Shown piece by piece: positions 9,352 through 18,512 of a stretch of 64,000 bases of DNA. Location of the stretch: NCBI GenBank assembly GCA_029821735.1, contig JALGSU010000008.1, positions 248,001-312,000 on the forward strand. Reading direction: 5' to 3'. The notes beneath the pieces are model-generated. The model saw only the letters and a list, made by a program, of their open reading frames with translations. It searched no databases and was not told the origin of the DNA. Both the position numbers and the translations under genes were made by a program. The stretch's first letter is position 1. Each line of letters opens with the position of its first letter. The stretch is from Candidatus Zipacnadia bacterium (GTDB taxonomy: Bacteria > Armatimonadota > Zipacnadia > Zipacnadales > UBA5352).

Positions 9352-11499
9352 GTGCGCACCAGATATCCCATCGTACTGTTCGCTGCGGCGTGCACCTTGC
9401 TCTGCGCCGCTGACTCTCCCGTCGTCCTCCAGGACAGTTTCGAGATCGGCCATGCGGCCATCGAGCAAGCCGGCTGGCGCCTTTCCGCGAACGCAACCGT
9501 CGAGTCCGGCGACGCACACGACGGCGACCATCTCCTGCGCTGCGCCTGTGGCGAGCCCGGCTCAGCATCCTACGCGACCCGCCCCTCAATCGCGGTCAAG
9601 CCCGACTGCGGCTACATCGCCCGCTGTCGGTACCGGGCCGAGGGCGCCGCTCACCTGACCTTCGGAATCATGAACCCCGATGGCTCTTTCTTCGTGTGCA
9701 AAGACACCTACGTCGGCAGCCGCGACCACTGGGCCGAAATGCTCCTCCCCTTCCGCACTGAGGACCAGCAGACCATCCAGATATACTGTGGCCGCCGCTA
9801 CGGAACCGGCTCAGTGCTCTTTGATTCCGTCGAACTCGTCGAGGATGACGCCGTCCGCATCGGCGATGTCTCACCCACCCCCAATCCCGTCCCTGAGCCC
9901 ACGCCTGACGAGACCCGTCGCGGCTTCATAACCTCCAGCCGTCACTGGATGATCCAGGCCTACCCGACTCTCCATCCCGAGCGCGCCCAAGTCACCGACG
10001 TCCTCCGCGCCACACTCGCCCCGGGCGAGTACGAGCCGGTCACCGTCTCCCTCACCGCCCTGCGCTCCCTGCGAAATGCCCACGTCAGCCTTAACTCCGA
10101 TCTCCTCGGCCCAGGTGGCGCGGTCATCCCTGCCTCTGAGGTCCAGCTCGGCCGCATCAAGACAATGCAGCGCTGGCTCACCAATGCCGCGCCGCTCAAG
10201 CCCGGGCAGCGCTACGAGCGCCGGCCGATGTTCATATTCCCCATGGCTCCCGTCGACGTGCCTGCGGGCGAGACCCAGCGCTTCTGGCTGACCATACACG
10301 CGCCCGAAGACTCGCCCCCTGGCCTCTACACCGGTCAGGTCGCCGTCGCCCTCGGCCAGTCCCGGCGCGCCACACTCGACCTGCGCGTGCGCGTCTTGCC
10401 GATCGAGCTGCCCGAGCCCGAGGTCACCTACGGCATGTATTTCCGCCACACGCACCAGCATCCCCAGTTCCAGACCGAGGAGTTCTTCCGTCGCAGCATG
10501 GCTGACATGCGCGCCCACGGCTGCAACTCCATGAGCGTTTACGCCGATGTCGAGCGCAAGCTTCCCGACGGTACCGGCGAGATCGCCCTCGACCTTGCCG
10601 GCCGCCGCTACTCCCTCCCCCATCAGATGCAGATGATGAGCGACGCAGGCTTGGCCAGCGAAGACCACCCAATGCTCTTCCTCGCCCACGGCCGCACCGA
10701 TGGCACCTTCTACAACGAGGAGCGCCTCGTGGCCGCAGCCGACGAACTCCGACGCGCTCGCGCCTGGCCTGAGTTGCTCTTCTATCTCGTCGACGAACCC
10801 CACAGCGAGGCCCAGATCGAGGCCGCGAAGCAGCTCAATGATGTCGTCCACCGTGTCGACGGCGTTCGTACTACCACCGCCATCGCCGACCCCGGCGAGT
10901 TGGCCCGCTACTATGATGTCTGGATCGTCAGTGAGACCATCGAGTACATCGACGATCTCGTGCAGAGGGCACGCGAACTTGGCAAGGAAGTGTGGACCTA
11001 CAACTGTCAGTGGTGCGGCACCGAGCCCCGCAACGACCGCTTCTTCACTGGCCTGCACACCTGGACCGCCGGCCTGCGCGGCAACTGGCAGTGGTGCTAC
11101 ACTGAAGAGTCGTCCGGCGAACTCCGCGAGGATGGCGAGATCGAGTACGCCCTTCCCACCTACGGCGACCCGTGGCGCTACTCATACGTCGTGCCCGGCC
11201 CGGACGCCAACTACCCGACCATTGGCTGGGAGGCCCGGCGCGAAGGCGCCGATGACTACCGGTACCTGCAGGCCCTGCGCGAGGCCATCGACGCTGCCGA
11301 GAAAGCTGGCCGCAACGTTGCACGAGCCCGCGCCTTCCTCGATGATGTCCAGACCCGCGGGCACCGACCCGATCAGCCCATGCCGGCATCCCAGGTCGAT
11401 CGCGTCTATCGCCACATCGCCCACCCGGGCCTGCAGCCCGCCGACTACGATCAGATCCGCACACAGGCAGCCGACTGGATTATCAAGCTGACCCGCTGA
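9352..11499 (+). CDS. Secreted DUF4091 glycoside-hydrolase-like protein
   Basis: The chosen GTG at 9352 follows AGGAGG by about 6 nt and starts directly on a signal peptide ('VRTRYPIVLFAAACTLLCAA'); longer in-frame starts would bury it. The mature protein has an N-terminal CBM-like sandwich (roughly residues 25-165), a beta domain in which 'LAPGEYEPVTVSLTALRSL' matches the usual DUF4091 N-terminal element, and a barrel with 'YLVDEPHSEAQIEAAKQ' (DE pair, likely acid/base). It ends with 'ARREGADDYRYLQAL', a typical C-terminal DUF4091 signature. The family is distantly related to GH123-type N-acetylhexosaminidases. It probably acts on glycans outside the cell. It is followed after 25 nt by a related secreted protein, suggesting co-transcription. 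Confidence 0.85.
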   Translation: MRTRYPIVLFAAACTLLCAADSPVVLQDSFEIGHAAIEQAGWRLSANATVESGDAHDGDHLLRCACGEPGSASYATRPSIAVKPDCGYIARCRYRAEGAAHLTFGIMNPDGSFFVCKDTYVGSRDHWAEMLLPFRTEDQQTIQIYCGRRYGTGSVLFDSVELVEDDAVRIGDVSPTPNPVPEPTPDETRRGFITSSRHWMIQAYPTLHPERAQVTDVLRATLAPGEYEPVTVSLTALRSLRNAHVSLNSDLLGPGGAVIPASEVQLGRIKTMQRWLTNAAPLKPGQRYERRPMFIFPMAPVDVPAGETQRFWLTIHAPEDSPPGLYTGQVAVALGQSRRATLDLRVRVLPIELPEPEVTYGMYFRHTHQHPQFQTEEFFRRSMADMRAHGCNSMSVYADVERKLPDGTGEIALDLAGRRYSLPHQMQMMSDAGLASEDHPMLFLAHGRTDGTFYNEERLVAAADELRRARAWPELLFYLVDEPHSEAQIEAAKQLNDVVHRVDGVRTTTAIADPGELARYYDVWIVSETIEYIDDLVQRARELGKEVWTYNCQWCGTEPRNDRFFTGLHTWTAGLRGNWQWCYTEESSGELREDGEIEYALPTYGDPWRYSYVVPGPDANYPTIGWEARREGADDYRYLQALREAIDAAEKAGRNVARARAFLDDVQTRGHRPDQPMPASQVDRVYRHIAHPGLQPADYDQIRTQAADWIIKLTR

Positions 11500-11524
11500 C
11501 CCACTAACACCAGAGGTGACCGTA

Positions 11525-14500
11525 ATGACCAGACACATCGCAGCAGCCCTGCTGACTCTCCTGATGACCGTCCCCGCGTGGAGCTACACCCGCGACGAAG
11601 TCCTGCTCCACGTTCCCTTTGACGGTAGCGCCGTCCCTCTCGTCCACGCTGGCGAGGTCGAGCCCGACATCCAGGGCGAAGCCACCTACACGCCCGGCAT
11701 GGTCGGCGAGGCCATCACCGTCGGCCGCGAGGACGTGCAGCTTCGCTACCCGACCGCCGGCAACATGAACCCCGAGGAGGGCACCTGGTCCATCTGGGTC
11801 CAGTCGATCAACTGGGACTTCAAGGGCGAGAAAGTCAATCGCTGGTGGATCGATTGCATGGGCCCCACCCGTTTCATCCTCTACCACTACCTGCATTCCG
11901 GTGGCGTCTTCTTCTACCACATGGACGAGCGCCGAGACCAGCCCTCAATCATCAGAGCCGGTATCGATTGGCAGCCCGGCGACTGGCATCACCTCGCCAC
12001 CACCTGGCGTGATGGGCGCCTCCGCCTCTACATTGACGCCGAGCGCGTGCCCGAGGAACTCAACGTCGAACTCGGGCCCATCGGCGAGTGGCTGCAGATC
12101 GGCACTCCCGGCACTCACCCCGATGACACCCTCATCGACGATCTGTATGTCTTCTCGCGCGCACTCGAGGACGTCGAGATCAAGGCGCTCTACGAGCGTG
12201 GCACTCGCGATGACCAGCCCGCACTCGTCGCCCCGAAGATCACCGCCCCGGCTCTTGACGGCGTCATTGACGATGCCGAGTGGTCAGCCGCAGCCGCCGT
12301 CACCGGCTACATCAACCGCGTGACCGGCTCTGCTGATACCGAGCAGGGCGTCGCCTTCATCGGCTGGGATGACACCAATCTCTACATGGCCCACAAGTGG
12401 CCCATTCCCGAGAAGGTCCGCCAGGAGCCCGACCTCTACTCCTTCGGCCCCGTTCAGAAGAAGACCGTCGACCGCGACGATCCCGCGCTTCTCCAGGACG
12501 ACGCCGTCGGCATGACAGTTGAGCGCGATGGTCAGATCATTGGCATCATGGCCAACGCCCTGGGCACGATCCTCGACATCCGCGACCGCGACCTCGCCTG
12601 GGACGCCAACGTGCAGGCCGCGTCCGTCCTCGGCAGCGACTGGTGGGTCTGCGAGATGTCCGTGCCACTCGCCGACCTCGGCCTCGCCGCCGGTGACACG
12701 TTCGGAGCAAAGATCGGCCGCTCCCATCGCCTCCTCCGCCATGACGAATGCGCCTGGCCCGCCACCGACCCGGACGTCTACGCTCAGGTCACTCTCGCCG
12801 ATGGTCCCGCGGTCCAACTCACTTCCATCGGCCAGCCCTGGGCCGGGCAGGTGGACGTCACGCTTGCAGCGGTAGGCGCGCCCGCCCAGTTGACGGTCGC
12901 CAGCAATACCGGGCAGATTGCCGAGACGACCACCGTGAGCCTGGCCGGTCCCTCGCGCATCACCGCGCCCATCACCGACATGTCCGTAACCGCTCTGACC
13001 ATCGAGGCCAAGTCCGGCGACCAGACGCTGCTCGCCGCCACGGTGCCCTTCACCTATCCACCCATGCTTGAGGTCGACAGGTTCTTCTATCCGTCCCTCG
13101 ACCGCATGGACGTGATCGTCAACACCCGCGGCGCCGCGTCCGCAGCCGCTGCCTCTGTTCAGCTCCTCCCGCCCGGCGGCGGCGATGCCCTGCGCACCGC
13201 TGATGCGCCCGCAAACACCGGCGACGCCCGCACCATTCCCGTAGACGTCGCCGGATTGGCGCCCGGCGAGTACCCCGTCCGCGTCACCATCGGCGGGGGT
13301 GACGCCACTCTCGCCGAACAGCAGTTCACTCTCGAAATCCTCGAGAAACCCGAGTGGCTCGGCAGTACCGTCGGCATCATCGACTACGTGCCCAAGCCCT
13401 GGACGCCCATGACCTTCGACGCCGACAAGGTCTCGTGCTGGGGTCGCGAAGTAGACCTCACCGGCGGAGCGTTCCCGGTGCAGATGGTTTCGCAGGGCCA
13501 GTCGTTGCTCGCCCAGCCCGTTCGCCTCGTCGCGACCATCGCCGGTCAGGAGCAGACTCTCGGCGCCGCCACGCTCACCTGGACTGAGCGCGACGATCAG
13601 GTCGCCCGCTGGACGGCCTCCGCGAAGATGGGGCCGGTCGACGTGACCGTTGACGCCTTCATGGAGTACGATGGCCTGCTCTGGTTCGAGGTCACCATGA
13701 ACGCCGACGCCGTCACCCTCGATTCCCTCCGCCTCGAGGTGCCCATGGCGAAGCAGCAGTCCACTCTCATCTACACCGGCGACTACCGGACCATCGACAC
13801 CGGCCTCACCCCCACTGAGCCCTGGGCCAAGGGGTTCACGCCCGCCATCGGCCTCTCCAACGAGCAAGTCGGTATGCAGTGGTATGCCGAGTCACGCCGA
13901 GGCTGGAATCTGTCTGACCTCGATCGCGCACTCGAGGTCATCCCCTCCGACTCCGCCAACACGCTGGTCGCCAACATCATGGACGCCCCCACCACTCTCA
14001 CCGGCGACCGCGCCTTTGCTTTCGGCCTGCACCCGACGCCCGTCCGTCCACCCCTCGAGGGCCGCCGCATGATACGCCCCAACTACGGGGCGAAGTACGA
14101 GCCTGAGGGCCCCAAGCCCAACACCGCTCTGTGGTGGACACACTTCTCCCTCGGCTGCAGCTACAACTGGCCGATCCTCGAAGAGCGCATCCAGCACGTG
14201 CAGAACCGTCAGAACCTCGACCATCACAAGGTCTGCGCTTACACCCGCCTGTGCGAGTGTTCCGTAAAGGGCCCATGGTACGCATACTTCCGCGATGAGT
14301 GGCGCCAGCACCCCGGCCCTCGCAAGGCCTACAATGAGGAGGTCGGTTGGGACGCCGCCGGCAATCCCGTCTGCCCGCAGTCACGCAGTTGGGATGACTT
14401 CACTGTGTGGGCCACGAAGAAAGCCGCCGAAACTCTCGGCTTCGACGCCCTCTACTATGACGTCTCCCGTCCGCCCGCCTGCTCCAATGCCGCCCATGGC

Positions 14501-14644
14501 TGCGGATACACCGACGAGCGAGCTGCAAAAGCGCATGTGGATCATGATGCACGAGGAGCTGGGCGACCGGTTCATCACCCACCACATGAGTGGGCACATG
14601 TACATGATCACCCAGTCGTTCTCCGACATCATCATCGACGGTGA
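11525..14644 (+). CDS. LamG/CBM9-like secreted glycoside-hydrolase-like protein, N-terminal part of frameshifted gene
   Basis: The ATG at 11525 follows AGAGGTG and opens a signal peptide ('IAAALLTLLMTVPAWS'). The order then is: a LamG/concanavalin-like domain (about 20-225), a CBM9-like domain beginning 'APALDGVIDDAEWSAAAAVT' (about 235-425), beta-sandwich repeats, and a large catalytic-looking region (about 640 on) with 'LGFDALYYDVSRPPACS', reminiscent of DUF6067-type glycoside hydrolases. Natural homology stops around 14505-14525: the last 40 or so residues of this frame are Arg/His-rich nonsense, while the protein resumes in the +1 frame up to 15215. The gene is therefore split by a single-base insertion or a two-base loss, either genuine or an assembly error. 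Confidence 0.75.
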   Translation: MTRHIAAALLTLLMTVPAWSYTRDEVLLHVPFDGSAVPLVHAGEVEPDIQGEATYTPGMVGEAITVGREDVQLRYPTAGNMNPEEGTWSIWVQSINWDFKGEKVNRWWIDCMGPTRFILYHYLHSGGVFFYHMDERRDQPSIIRAGIDWQPGDWHHLATTWRDGRLRLYIDAERVPEELNVELGPIGEWLQIGTPGTHPDDTLIDDLYVFSRALEDVEIKALYERGTRDDQPALVAPKITAPALDGVIDDAEWSAAAAVTGYINRVTGSADTEQGVAFIGWDDTNLYMAHKWPIPEKVRQEPDLYSFGPVQKKTVDRDDPALLQDDAVGMTVERDGQIIGIMANALGTILDIRDRDLAWDANVQAASVLGSDWWVCEMSVPLADLGLAAGDTFGAKIGRSHRLLRHDECAWPATDPDVYAQVTLADGPAVQLTSIGQPWAGQVDVTLAAVGAPAQLTVASNTGQIAETTTVSLAGPSRITAPITDMSVTALTIEAKSGDQTLLAATVPFTYPPMLEVDRFFYPSLDRMDVIVNTRGAASAAAASVQLLPPGGGDALRTADAPANTGDARTIPVDVAGLAPGEYPVRVTIGGGDATLAEQQFTLEILEKPEWLGSTVGIIDYVPKPWTPMTFDADKVSCWGREVDLTGGAFPVQMVSQGQSLLAQPVRLVATIAGQEQTLGAATLTWTERDDQVARWTASAKMGPVDVTVDAFMEYDGLLWFEVTMNADAVTLDSLRLEVPMAKQQSTLIYTGDYRTIDTGLTPTEPWAKGFTPAIGLSNEQVGMQWYAESRRGWNLSDLDRALEVIPSDSANTLVANIMDAPTTLTGDRAFAFGLHPTPVRPPLEGRRMIRPNYGAKYEPEGPKPNTALWWTHFSLGCSYNWPILEERIQHVQNRQNLDHHKVCAYTRLCECSVKGPWYAYFRDEWRQHPGPRKAYNEEVGWDAAGNPVCPQSRSWDDFTVWATKKAAETLGFDALYYDVSRPPACSNAAHGCGYTDERAAKAHVDHDARGAGRPVHHPPHEWAHVHDHPVVLRHHHRR

Positions 14645-15215
14645 GAACTACACCTCGATGTTCAAGGAGAACTACTACGACCTCATCGGCCTGGACAAGT
14701 TCCGCGCCGAGTTCATGGTCCACCAGTGGGGTCCCGCTGGTGTCTTCCTGCCCGAGTTCACTCGCGCCCTCGTCCCTGACAAGGATCGCTATGAGAAGCC
14801 GGACGCCATCGAGGTGCGCCATCTCGCGGGGATGATCTTCCTGCACGACTCTCTGCCCTGGCCGGCCTACTCAGACCCCCAGCCTTACGTCACCATCTGG
14901 GCTGCTCAGGACGAGCTCGGCTGGGGCGACGATGTTGACTTCCTGCCTTACTGGGACAACGCCGACTACCTCGCGCCCATGACTGACGCGCTCGTGGCCT
15001 CAATCTTCCGCAACGGTGACCGCGCGCTGGTGGTCCTCTTCAACAACACGGACGAGTCTCAGGACGCGTCCCTGGCCTTTGATCTCGCGAAGCTCGGCGT
15101 GCCTGCGACACAGTTGCGCGACTTCGAGACTGGCGAGCAGTTCACGCTGACCGGTGGCGCGGCGACGGTGCCCATCACTGCGCGCAACTTCCGCCTGCTC
15201 TTCATGGAGCGTTAG
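14496..15215 (+). CDS. C-terminal part of the frameshifted secreted glycoside-hydrolase-like protein
   Basis: In this frame the sequence continues the barrel and C-terminal beta domain of the gene that starts at 11525: 'LQKRMWIMMHEELGDRF', then 'FLPEFTRALVPDKDRY', and a terminal domain with 'ALVVLFNNTDESQDASLAF', common at the end of glycoside hydrolases. The Met at 14496 has no convincing ribosome site and lies at the join, so independent translation is doubtful. Dropping one C in the stretch near 14518 would give a smooth YTDEELQKRM join. The feature should be read as the 3' part of one gene spanning 11525-15215. Confidence 0.65.
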   Translation: MAADTPTSELQKRMWIMMHEELGDRFITHHMSGHMYMITQSFSDIIIDGENYTSMFKENYYDLIGLDKFRAEFMVHQWGPAGVFLPEFTRALVPDKDRYEKPDAIEVRHLAGMIFLHDSLPWPAYSDPQPYVTIWAAQDELGWGDDVDFLPYWDNADYLAPMTDALVASIFRNGDRALVVLFNNTDESQDASLAFDLAKLGVPATQLRDFETGEQFTLTGGAATVPITARNFRLLFMER

Positions 15216-15236
15216 ATCGTCACACCTTACAACCCA

Positions 15237-15268
15237 AAGCGGGGCGCTCGCCTTCGAGCGCCCCGCTT
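15237..15268. terminator. Bidirectional hairpin terminator
   Basis: A perfect 14-bp stem (AAGCGGGGCGCTCG / CGAGCGCCCCGCTT) closes a CCTT loop between the convergent genes ending at 15215 and 15305. Confidence 0.85.
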
Positions 15269-15304
15269 GCATATTGTTTCCTTACCGTCGCCCAATCCCC
15301 GCCT

Positions 15305-16678
15305 TTACGTATACGCCTCCAGGTCCCCGTCTGCCAGATCATCTCGCGGTTCCAGCAGTTGCGTGGCGAAGTACAGTGCTGTAAACGCTAGTACCAGCCC
15401 CACCGCAAACACCACCCGGTAGCCCACAGCGTCCGCGGCCCACCCATACACCATTGGCGCGATTGCCATCGGCAGTGTGAAGAGACCCATGAATGCCAGG
15501 TATGAGGGCCGCTTGCGCTCCGGGGCGATGTCCATCATGTAGTTCATCGACCCGATCGTGAGCCCCGACAGGTAGAAGCCCCCGGCCCCGAAAGCCACTG
15601 ACAGCAGTGCCACCTGCGCGTCGACCGTCCACGGCCCGATGCTGAGCGCGAACTTCCACTCCCCGAACGCCGCGGCCACCGCCACCAGTGCCGAGATCAT
15701 CAGCGCCATCGACGCCAGCAGCAGCACCCGCCGGTTCCCAAGCTTGTCTGACATCCGCCCCGCCACGATCGCCGCCAGCACCTCTGCCCCGATCTGCACC
15801 GCCATGAAGGTCGCCACTACCTCGTCGCCCAGCCCCCAAACTTGCGAGGCGAAGACGATGAAGAAGGGCCGGATCGCTCCTGCCAGCCCCAGCGTCATCC
15901 GCGCGCGAATCAGTCTCCGATAGCCTGCGTCACGCGTCAGAATCCGCCACCCGCGCACGAGATGAGCGCGCAGTGCGAGCTGCCGGCTCGACGCGTGCGA
16001 TGGGGGTTCGTGAACCGTCGAAAACACAACCCAGGCCACTGACATGATCCCCGCCGCGGTCGTGAACAGAATCGCGAAGTTCACCGGGAACGGGAACGGG
16101 CTCGTCGGCCCGACCAGGTAGCGCACCAGCGGCGTCACCACCGCTCCCGCGATCGCCAGCCCTATCACCCGCCGCCACAGCCACAGACTCCCGCGCTTGG
16201 TCGTTGGCACCGACTTCGCCACTATATCCGTGAAGCCCAGGTTCGCGTACGCGCCACCCACTGCGCGCGCCAGCACACCCACCAGCACGATCCCTGCCGC
16301 CACCCGCATCCCCAGACTCTCCGCCCAGAACAGCGCCGCCCCGGTACCTATCAGTGCCACCGCTCGCACGATCGCCGACATGATGTAGTGCGGCTTCTTG
16401 TACGCGAGCGTGTCCAGACGGCGAGCCAGAACCACCAGCGCAACGGTCCGCGCGACCATACACAGGCCCAGCGTCAGGCCGACCACCCAACCCAGCTCCG
16501 TCAGCCGGTACATGACCAGCGGGATGATCGTGCTCTCGTCCGCGAGGCGCAGACCCACCATCGAGATGATGCCGTTGAAGATGGCGATCCGGTAGGTCCT
16601 GATGTTGAGCGGCACCAACATGCCTCGGTGCCGCTGCGTGGGGCGATCCGACACGTCTGGTGACTCCTGTCTCTGCAC
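15305..16678 (-). CDS. MFS transporter
   Basis: The 457-residue protein has about twelve hydrophobic spans split by a longer central cytoplasmic loop (around 'SRQLALRAHLVRGWRILT'). The loop-2-type motif 'LARRLDTLAYKK' and its second-half counterpart 'VAGRMSDKLGNRRVLLL' are the conserved G-x-x-(S/D)-D-x-x-G-R-R style signals of the major facilitator superfamily. It is an inner-membrane secondary transporter; the substrate cannot be inferred. The GTG at 16678 follows CAGGTG; an ATG at 16621 gives a shorter alternative. It is divergent from the arsenic operon but has no clear link with it. Confidence 0.85.
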   Translation of the reverse strand: MQRQESPDVSDRPTQRHRGMLVPLNIRTYRIAIFNGIISMVGLRLADESTIIPLVMYRLTELGWVVGLTLGLCMVARTVALVVLARRLDTLAYKKPHYIMSAIVRAVALIGTGAALFWAESLGMRVAAGIVLVGVLARAVGGAYANLGFTDIVAKSVPTTKRGSLWLWRRVIGLAIAGAVVTPLVRYLVGPTSPFPFPVNFAILFTTAAGIMSVAWVVFSTVHEPPSHASSRQLALRAHLVRGWRILTRDAGYRRLIRARMTLGLAGAIRPFFIVFASQVWGLGDEVVATFMAVQIGAEVLAAIVAGRMSDKLGNRRVLLLASMALMISALVAVAAAFGEWKFALSIGPWTVDAQVALLSVAFGAGGFYLSGLTIGSMNYMMDIAPERKRPSYLAFMGLFTLPMAIAPMVYGWAADAVGYRVVFAVGLVLAFTALYFATQLLEPRDDLADGDLEAYT

Positions 16679-16772
16679 GAACGCACCTGCCTGTGGGTGA
16701 ACTTACTGGCCTCTCTTTCCCTCTCCCCCAGCTTTCTCCTTTACTCACCCACACAGACCGCCCCCGCCCCCC

Positions 16773-16801
16773 TTGACAACGCTTCGCTAATTAGCTAAAC
16801 T
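16773..16801 (+). promoter_or_regulatory. Sigma-70-type promoter of the arsenic operon
   Basis: TTGACA (16773-16778) and TAAACT (16796-16801) are separated by exactly 17 nt, about 45 nt before the arsR-type start. This is the clearest housekeeping promoter in the window. Confidence 0.75.
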
Positions 16802-16806
16802 GCTAA
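16786..16806. promoter_or_regulatory. Probable ArsR operator
   Basis: A perfect palindrome GCTAATTAGC (16786-16795) fills the end of the promoter spacer, and TTAGC (16791-16795) pairs with GCTAA (16802-16806) across the -10 box. A dimeric ArsR repressor bound here would block polymerase. Assignment is inferred from position and symmetry. Confidence 0.55.
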
Positions 16807-16844
16807 GTGTTGCACGAAACACCCTACTGACTGGAGGCAGCGCG

Positions 16845-17153
16845 ATGGACAGGCCCGACTACGACCGAAGAGCCGCGATACTCAAGGCGATCGCTCACCC
16901 TTCGCGCCTCATCATCGTCGACGCCCTCGCTGAGGGCGAGAAGTGCGTCTGCGATCTGCAGGAACTCGTCGGCTCATCCATGCCCACCGTCTCGCGACAC
17001 CTCGCGCAGATGGCCGCCGCCGGAATCATCGCCGGCAGGCGCGAGGGCAGCTGGGTTCACTATAGCCTCCAGGTCCCCTGCATAACCAAAATATTCGCCT
17101 GTGTCGAAGAGGTACTCGACGCGGAGCGCAAGCGGCTCACTGCCGCCCGATAG
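16845..17153 (+). CDS. arsR: ArsR family metalloregulator
   Basis: The 102-residue protein is a single winged-helix domain of normal SmtB/ArsR size. 'LKAIAHPSRLIIVDAL' is the first helix pair. 'GEKCVCDLQE' carries the closely spaced Cys pair that binds As(III)/Sb(III) in classic ArsR. 'MPTVSRHLAQMAAAGII' is the recognition helix-turn-helix, followed by the wing 'GRREGSWVHYSLQ'. Two further Cys residues near the C-terminus (in 'VPCITKIFACVEE') could serve as extra ligands. Family members repress their own operon and leave DNA when metalloid binds. It is the first gene of a seven-gene same-strand run ending with an ACR3 pump, with a palindromic site over its promoter. Confidence 0.9.
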   Translation: MDRPDYDRRAAILKAIAHPSRLIIVDALAEGEKCVCDLQELVGSSMPTVSRHLAQMAAAGIIAGRREGSWVHYSLQVPCITKIFACVEEVLDAERKRLTAAR

Positions 17154-17164
17154 GATCCGAGCCC

Positions 17165-18244
17165 ATGAACGCCGCGCAATCATGTGAACCTGCCCCCCAA
17201 GCCTCTCCCGACCGGCAAAGCCGGGCCCTCCCGGCCACTAGTCGCGTTCTCTTGCTGGTCCTCACTCTGGCTTTGTGGACGCTGCTCTATCGCAACTTGA
17301 TTCCGGCCACCGAGTGGCTCGTCTATGACCTCATCGGCCTCGCCCACGAGACCCACCTCGGCGAGACCATCTGGTTCTTCGTCTACGAGGTCCCCAAGGT
17401 CCTCATGCTCCTCGCCCTGATCGTCTTTGGCGTCGGCATTGTACGGACCTTCTTCACTCCCGAGCGCACTCGCGCAGCCCTTCAGGGCAAGCGCGAATCC
17501 GTCGGCAATGTCCTCGCCGGCGTTCTCGGCATTGTCACTCCGTTTTGCAGTTGCTCGGCGGTCCCCCTCTTCATAGGTTTCGTCGAGAGCGGTATTCCGC
17601 TCGGCGTGACCTTCTCATTCCTCATCGCCGCGCCTCTGGTCAACGAGGTCGCCCTCGTCCTCCTCTTCGGCCTCGTCGGCTGGCAGGTCGCGCTCATCTA
17701 CCTCGGCACCGGACTGACTCTCGCCATCGTCGGCGGCTGGATCATCGGTCGCCTCCACATGGAGAGCCATGTCGAGGACTGGGTCTACGAGATGCAGCTC
17801 GGCGAATCCGCTGTTGAAGGCCCCATGAACTTCTCTCAGCGTATTGATGAGGGTCTCGTCGCCCTCCGCGATATCGTCGGTCGCGTCTGGGTCTATGTCA
17901 TCATTGGCATCGCCGTTGGCGCAGGTATCCACGGCTATGTTCCCGAGGAGACAATGGCCGCCATCATGGGCCGCGGCGCCTGGTGGGCCGTCCCGGTCGC
18001 CGCTCTCATGGGCGTGCCCATGTACTCCAACGCTGCTGGCGTCATCCCGGTCGTCGAAGCGCTTCTCGGCAAGGGCGCCGCGCTCGGCACCACCCTTGCC
18101 TTCATGATGTCCGTCATTGCCCTCTCGCTGCCCGAGGGCGTCATTCTGCGCAAAGTCCTCAAGCCACGCCTGCTCGCGACTTTCTTCGGCATCGTCGCTG
18201 GCGGCATCATTATCGTCGGCTTCATCTTCAACGCGTTGATGTAG
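17165..18244 (+). CDS. arsP: ArsP/COG0701 family permease
   Basis: The 359-residue membrane protein carries 'TPFCSCSAVPLFIGF' at about residues 125-140, the hallmark of the COG0701 (DUF318) permease family that includes the organoarsenical exporter ArsP. Two homologous halves with about four spans each are visible; the second half has 'VPMYSNAAGVIPVVEALL'. Family members export trivalent methyl- or aromatic arsenicals, and relatives are proposed for other soft metals. The CSCS thiols are the likely metal-handling site. It starts 12 nt after arsR and is followed immediately by a CPxC thiol protein, as in other ArsP-containing operons. The exact ion is inferred from context. Confidence 0.85.
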   Translation: MNAAQSCEPAPQASPDRQSRALPATSRVLLLVLTLALWTLLYRNLIPATEWLVYDLIGLAHETHLGETIWFFVYEVPKVLMLLALIVFGVGIVRTFFTPERTRAALQGKRESVGNVLAGVLGIVTPFCSCSAVPLFIGFVESGIPLGVTFSFLIAAPLVNEVALVLLFGLVGWQVALIYLGTGLTLAIVGGWIIGRLHMESHVEDWVYEMQLGESAVEGPMNFSQRIDEGLVALRDIVGRVWVYVIIGIAVGAGIHGYVPEETMAAIMGRGAWWAVPVAALMGVPMYSNAAGVIPVVEALLGKGAALGTTLAFMMSVIALSLPEGVILRKVLKPRLLATFFGIVAGGIIIVGFIFNALM

Positions 18245-18271
18245 CCGCACATGTCAAGGAGGTCATTCATC

Positions 18272-18508
18272 GTGAAAGTCCAGATCATGGGCACGGGTTG
18301 CCCGAAGTGCGCCCAACTTGCTGACAACGCTCGGCAGGCCATCGAGGACGCTGGTCTCGATATCGAGGTCGAGAAGGTCGAGGATCTCAAGCAGATCATG
18401 CAGGCTGGTGTGATGACCACGCCGGCTCTGGTCGTGGACGATGTCGTCAAGTCCAGTGGCAAGGTCCTCTCCAAGGACCAGATCACTGACATTCTGCAGG
18501 GAGGCTAA
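18272..18508 (+). CDS. Small CPKC thioredoxin-like redox protein
   Basis: The GTG at 18272 is preceded by AAGGAGGT with 8-nt spacing, clearly better than the upstream ATG at 18251, which lacks a site. The 78-residue product starts 'VKVQIMGTGCPKCAQLADN', a glutaredoxin/thioredoxin fold with a CPKC active site, and ends with the cis-Pro loop 'GVMTTPALVVDD'. It belongs to the thioredoxin_3-type mini-redox proteins often found beside COG0701 permeases. A role in reducing or passing metalloid thiolates to the permease is inferred from that association. It is cytoplasmic, with no signal. Confidence 0.85.
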   Translation: MKVQIMGTGCPKCAQLADNARQAIEDAGLDIEVEKVEDLKQIMQAGVMTTPALVVDDVVKSSGKVLSKDQITDILQGG

Positions 18509-18512
18509 GACG

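Noticed and set aside
9871..11058. 395-residue minus-strand open frame
   Set aside because: Antisense to the DUF4091 gene, which has domain signatures in its own frame.
12284..13867. 527-residue minus-strand open frame
   Set aside because: Antisense shadow of the LamG/CBM9-like gene; Gly/Val/Asp-rich composition from third-position C bias and no known motif.
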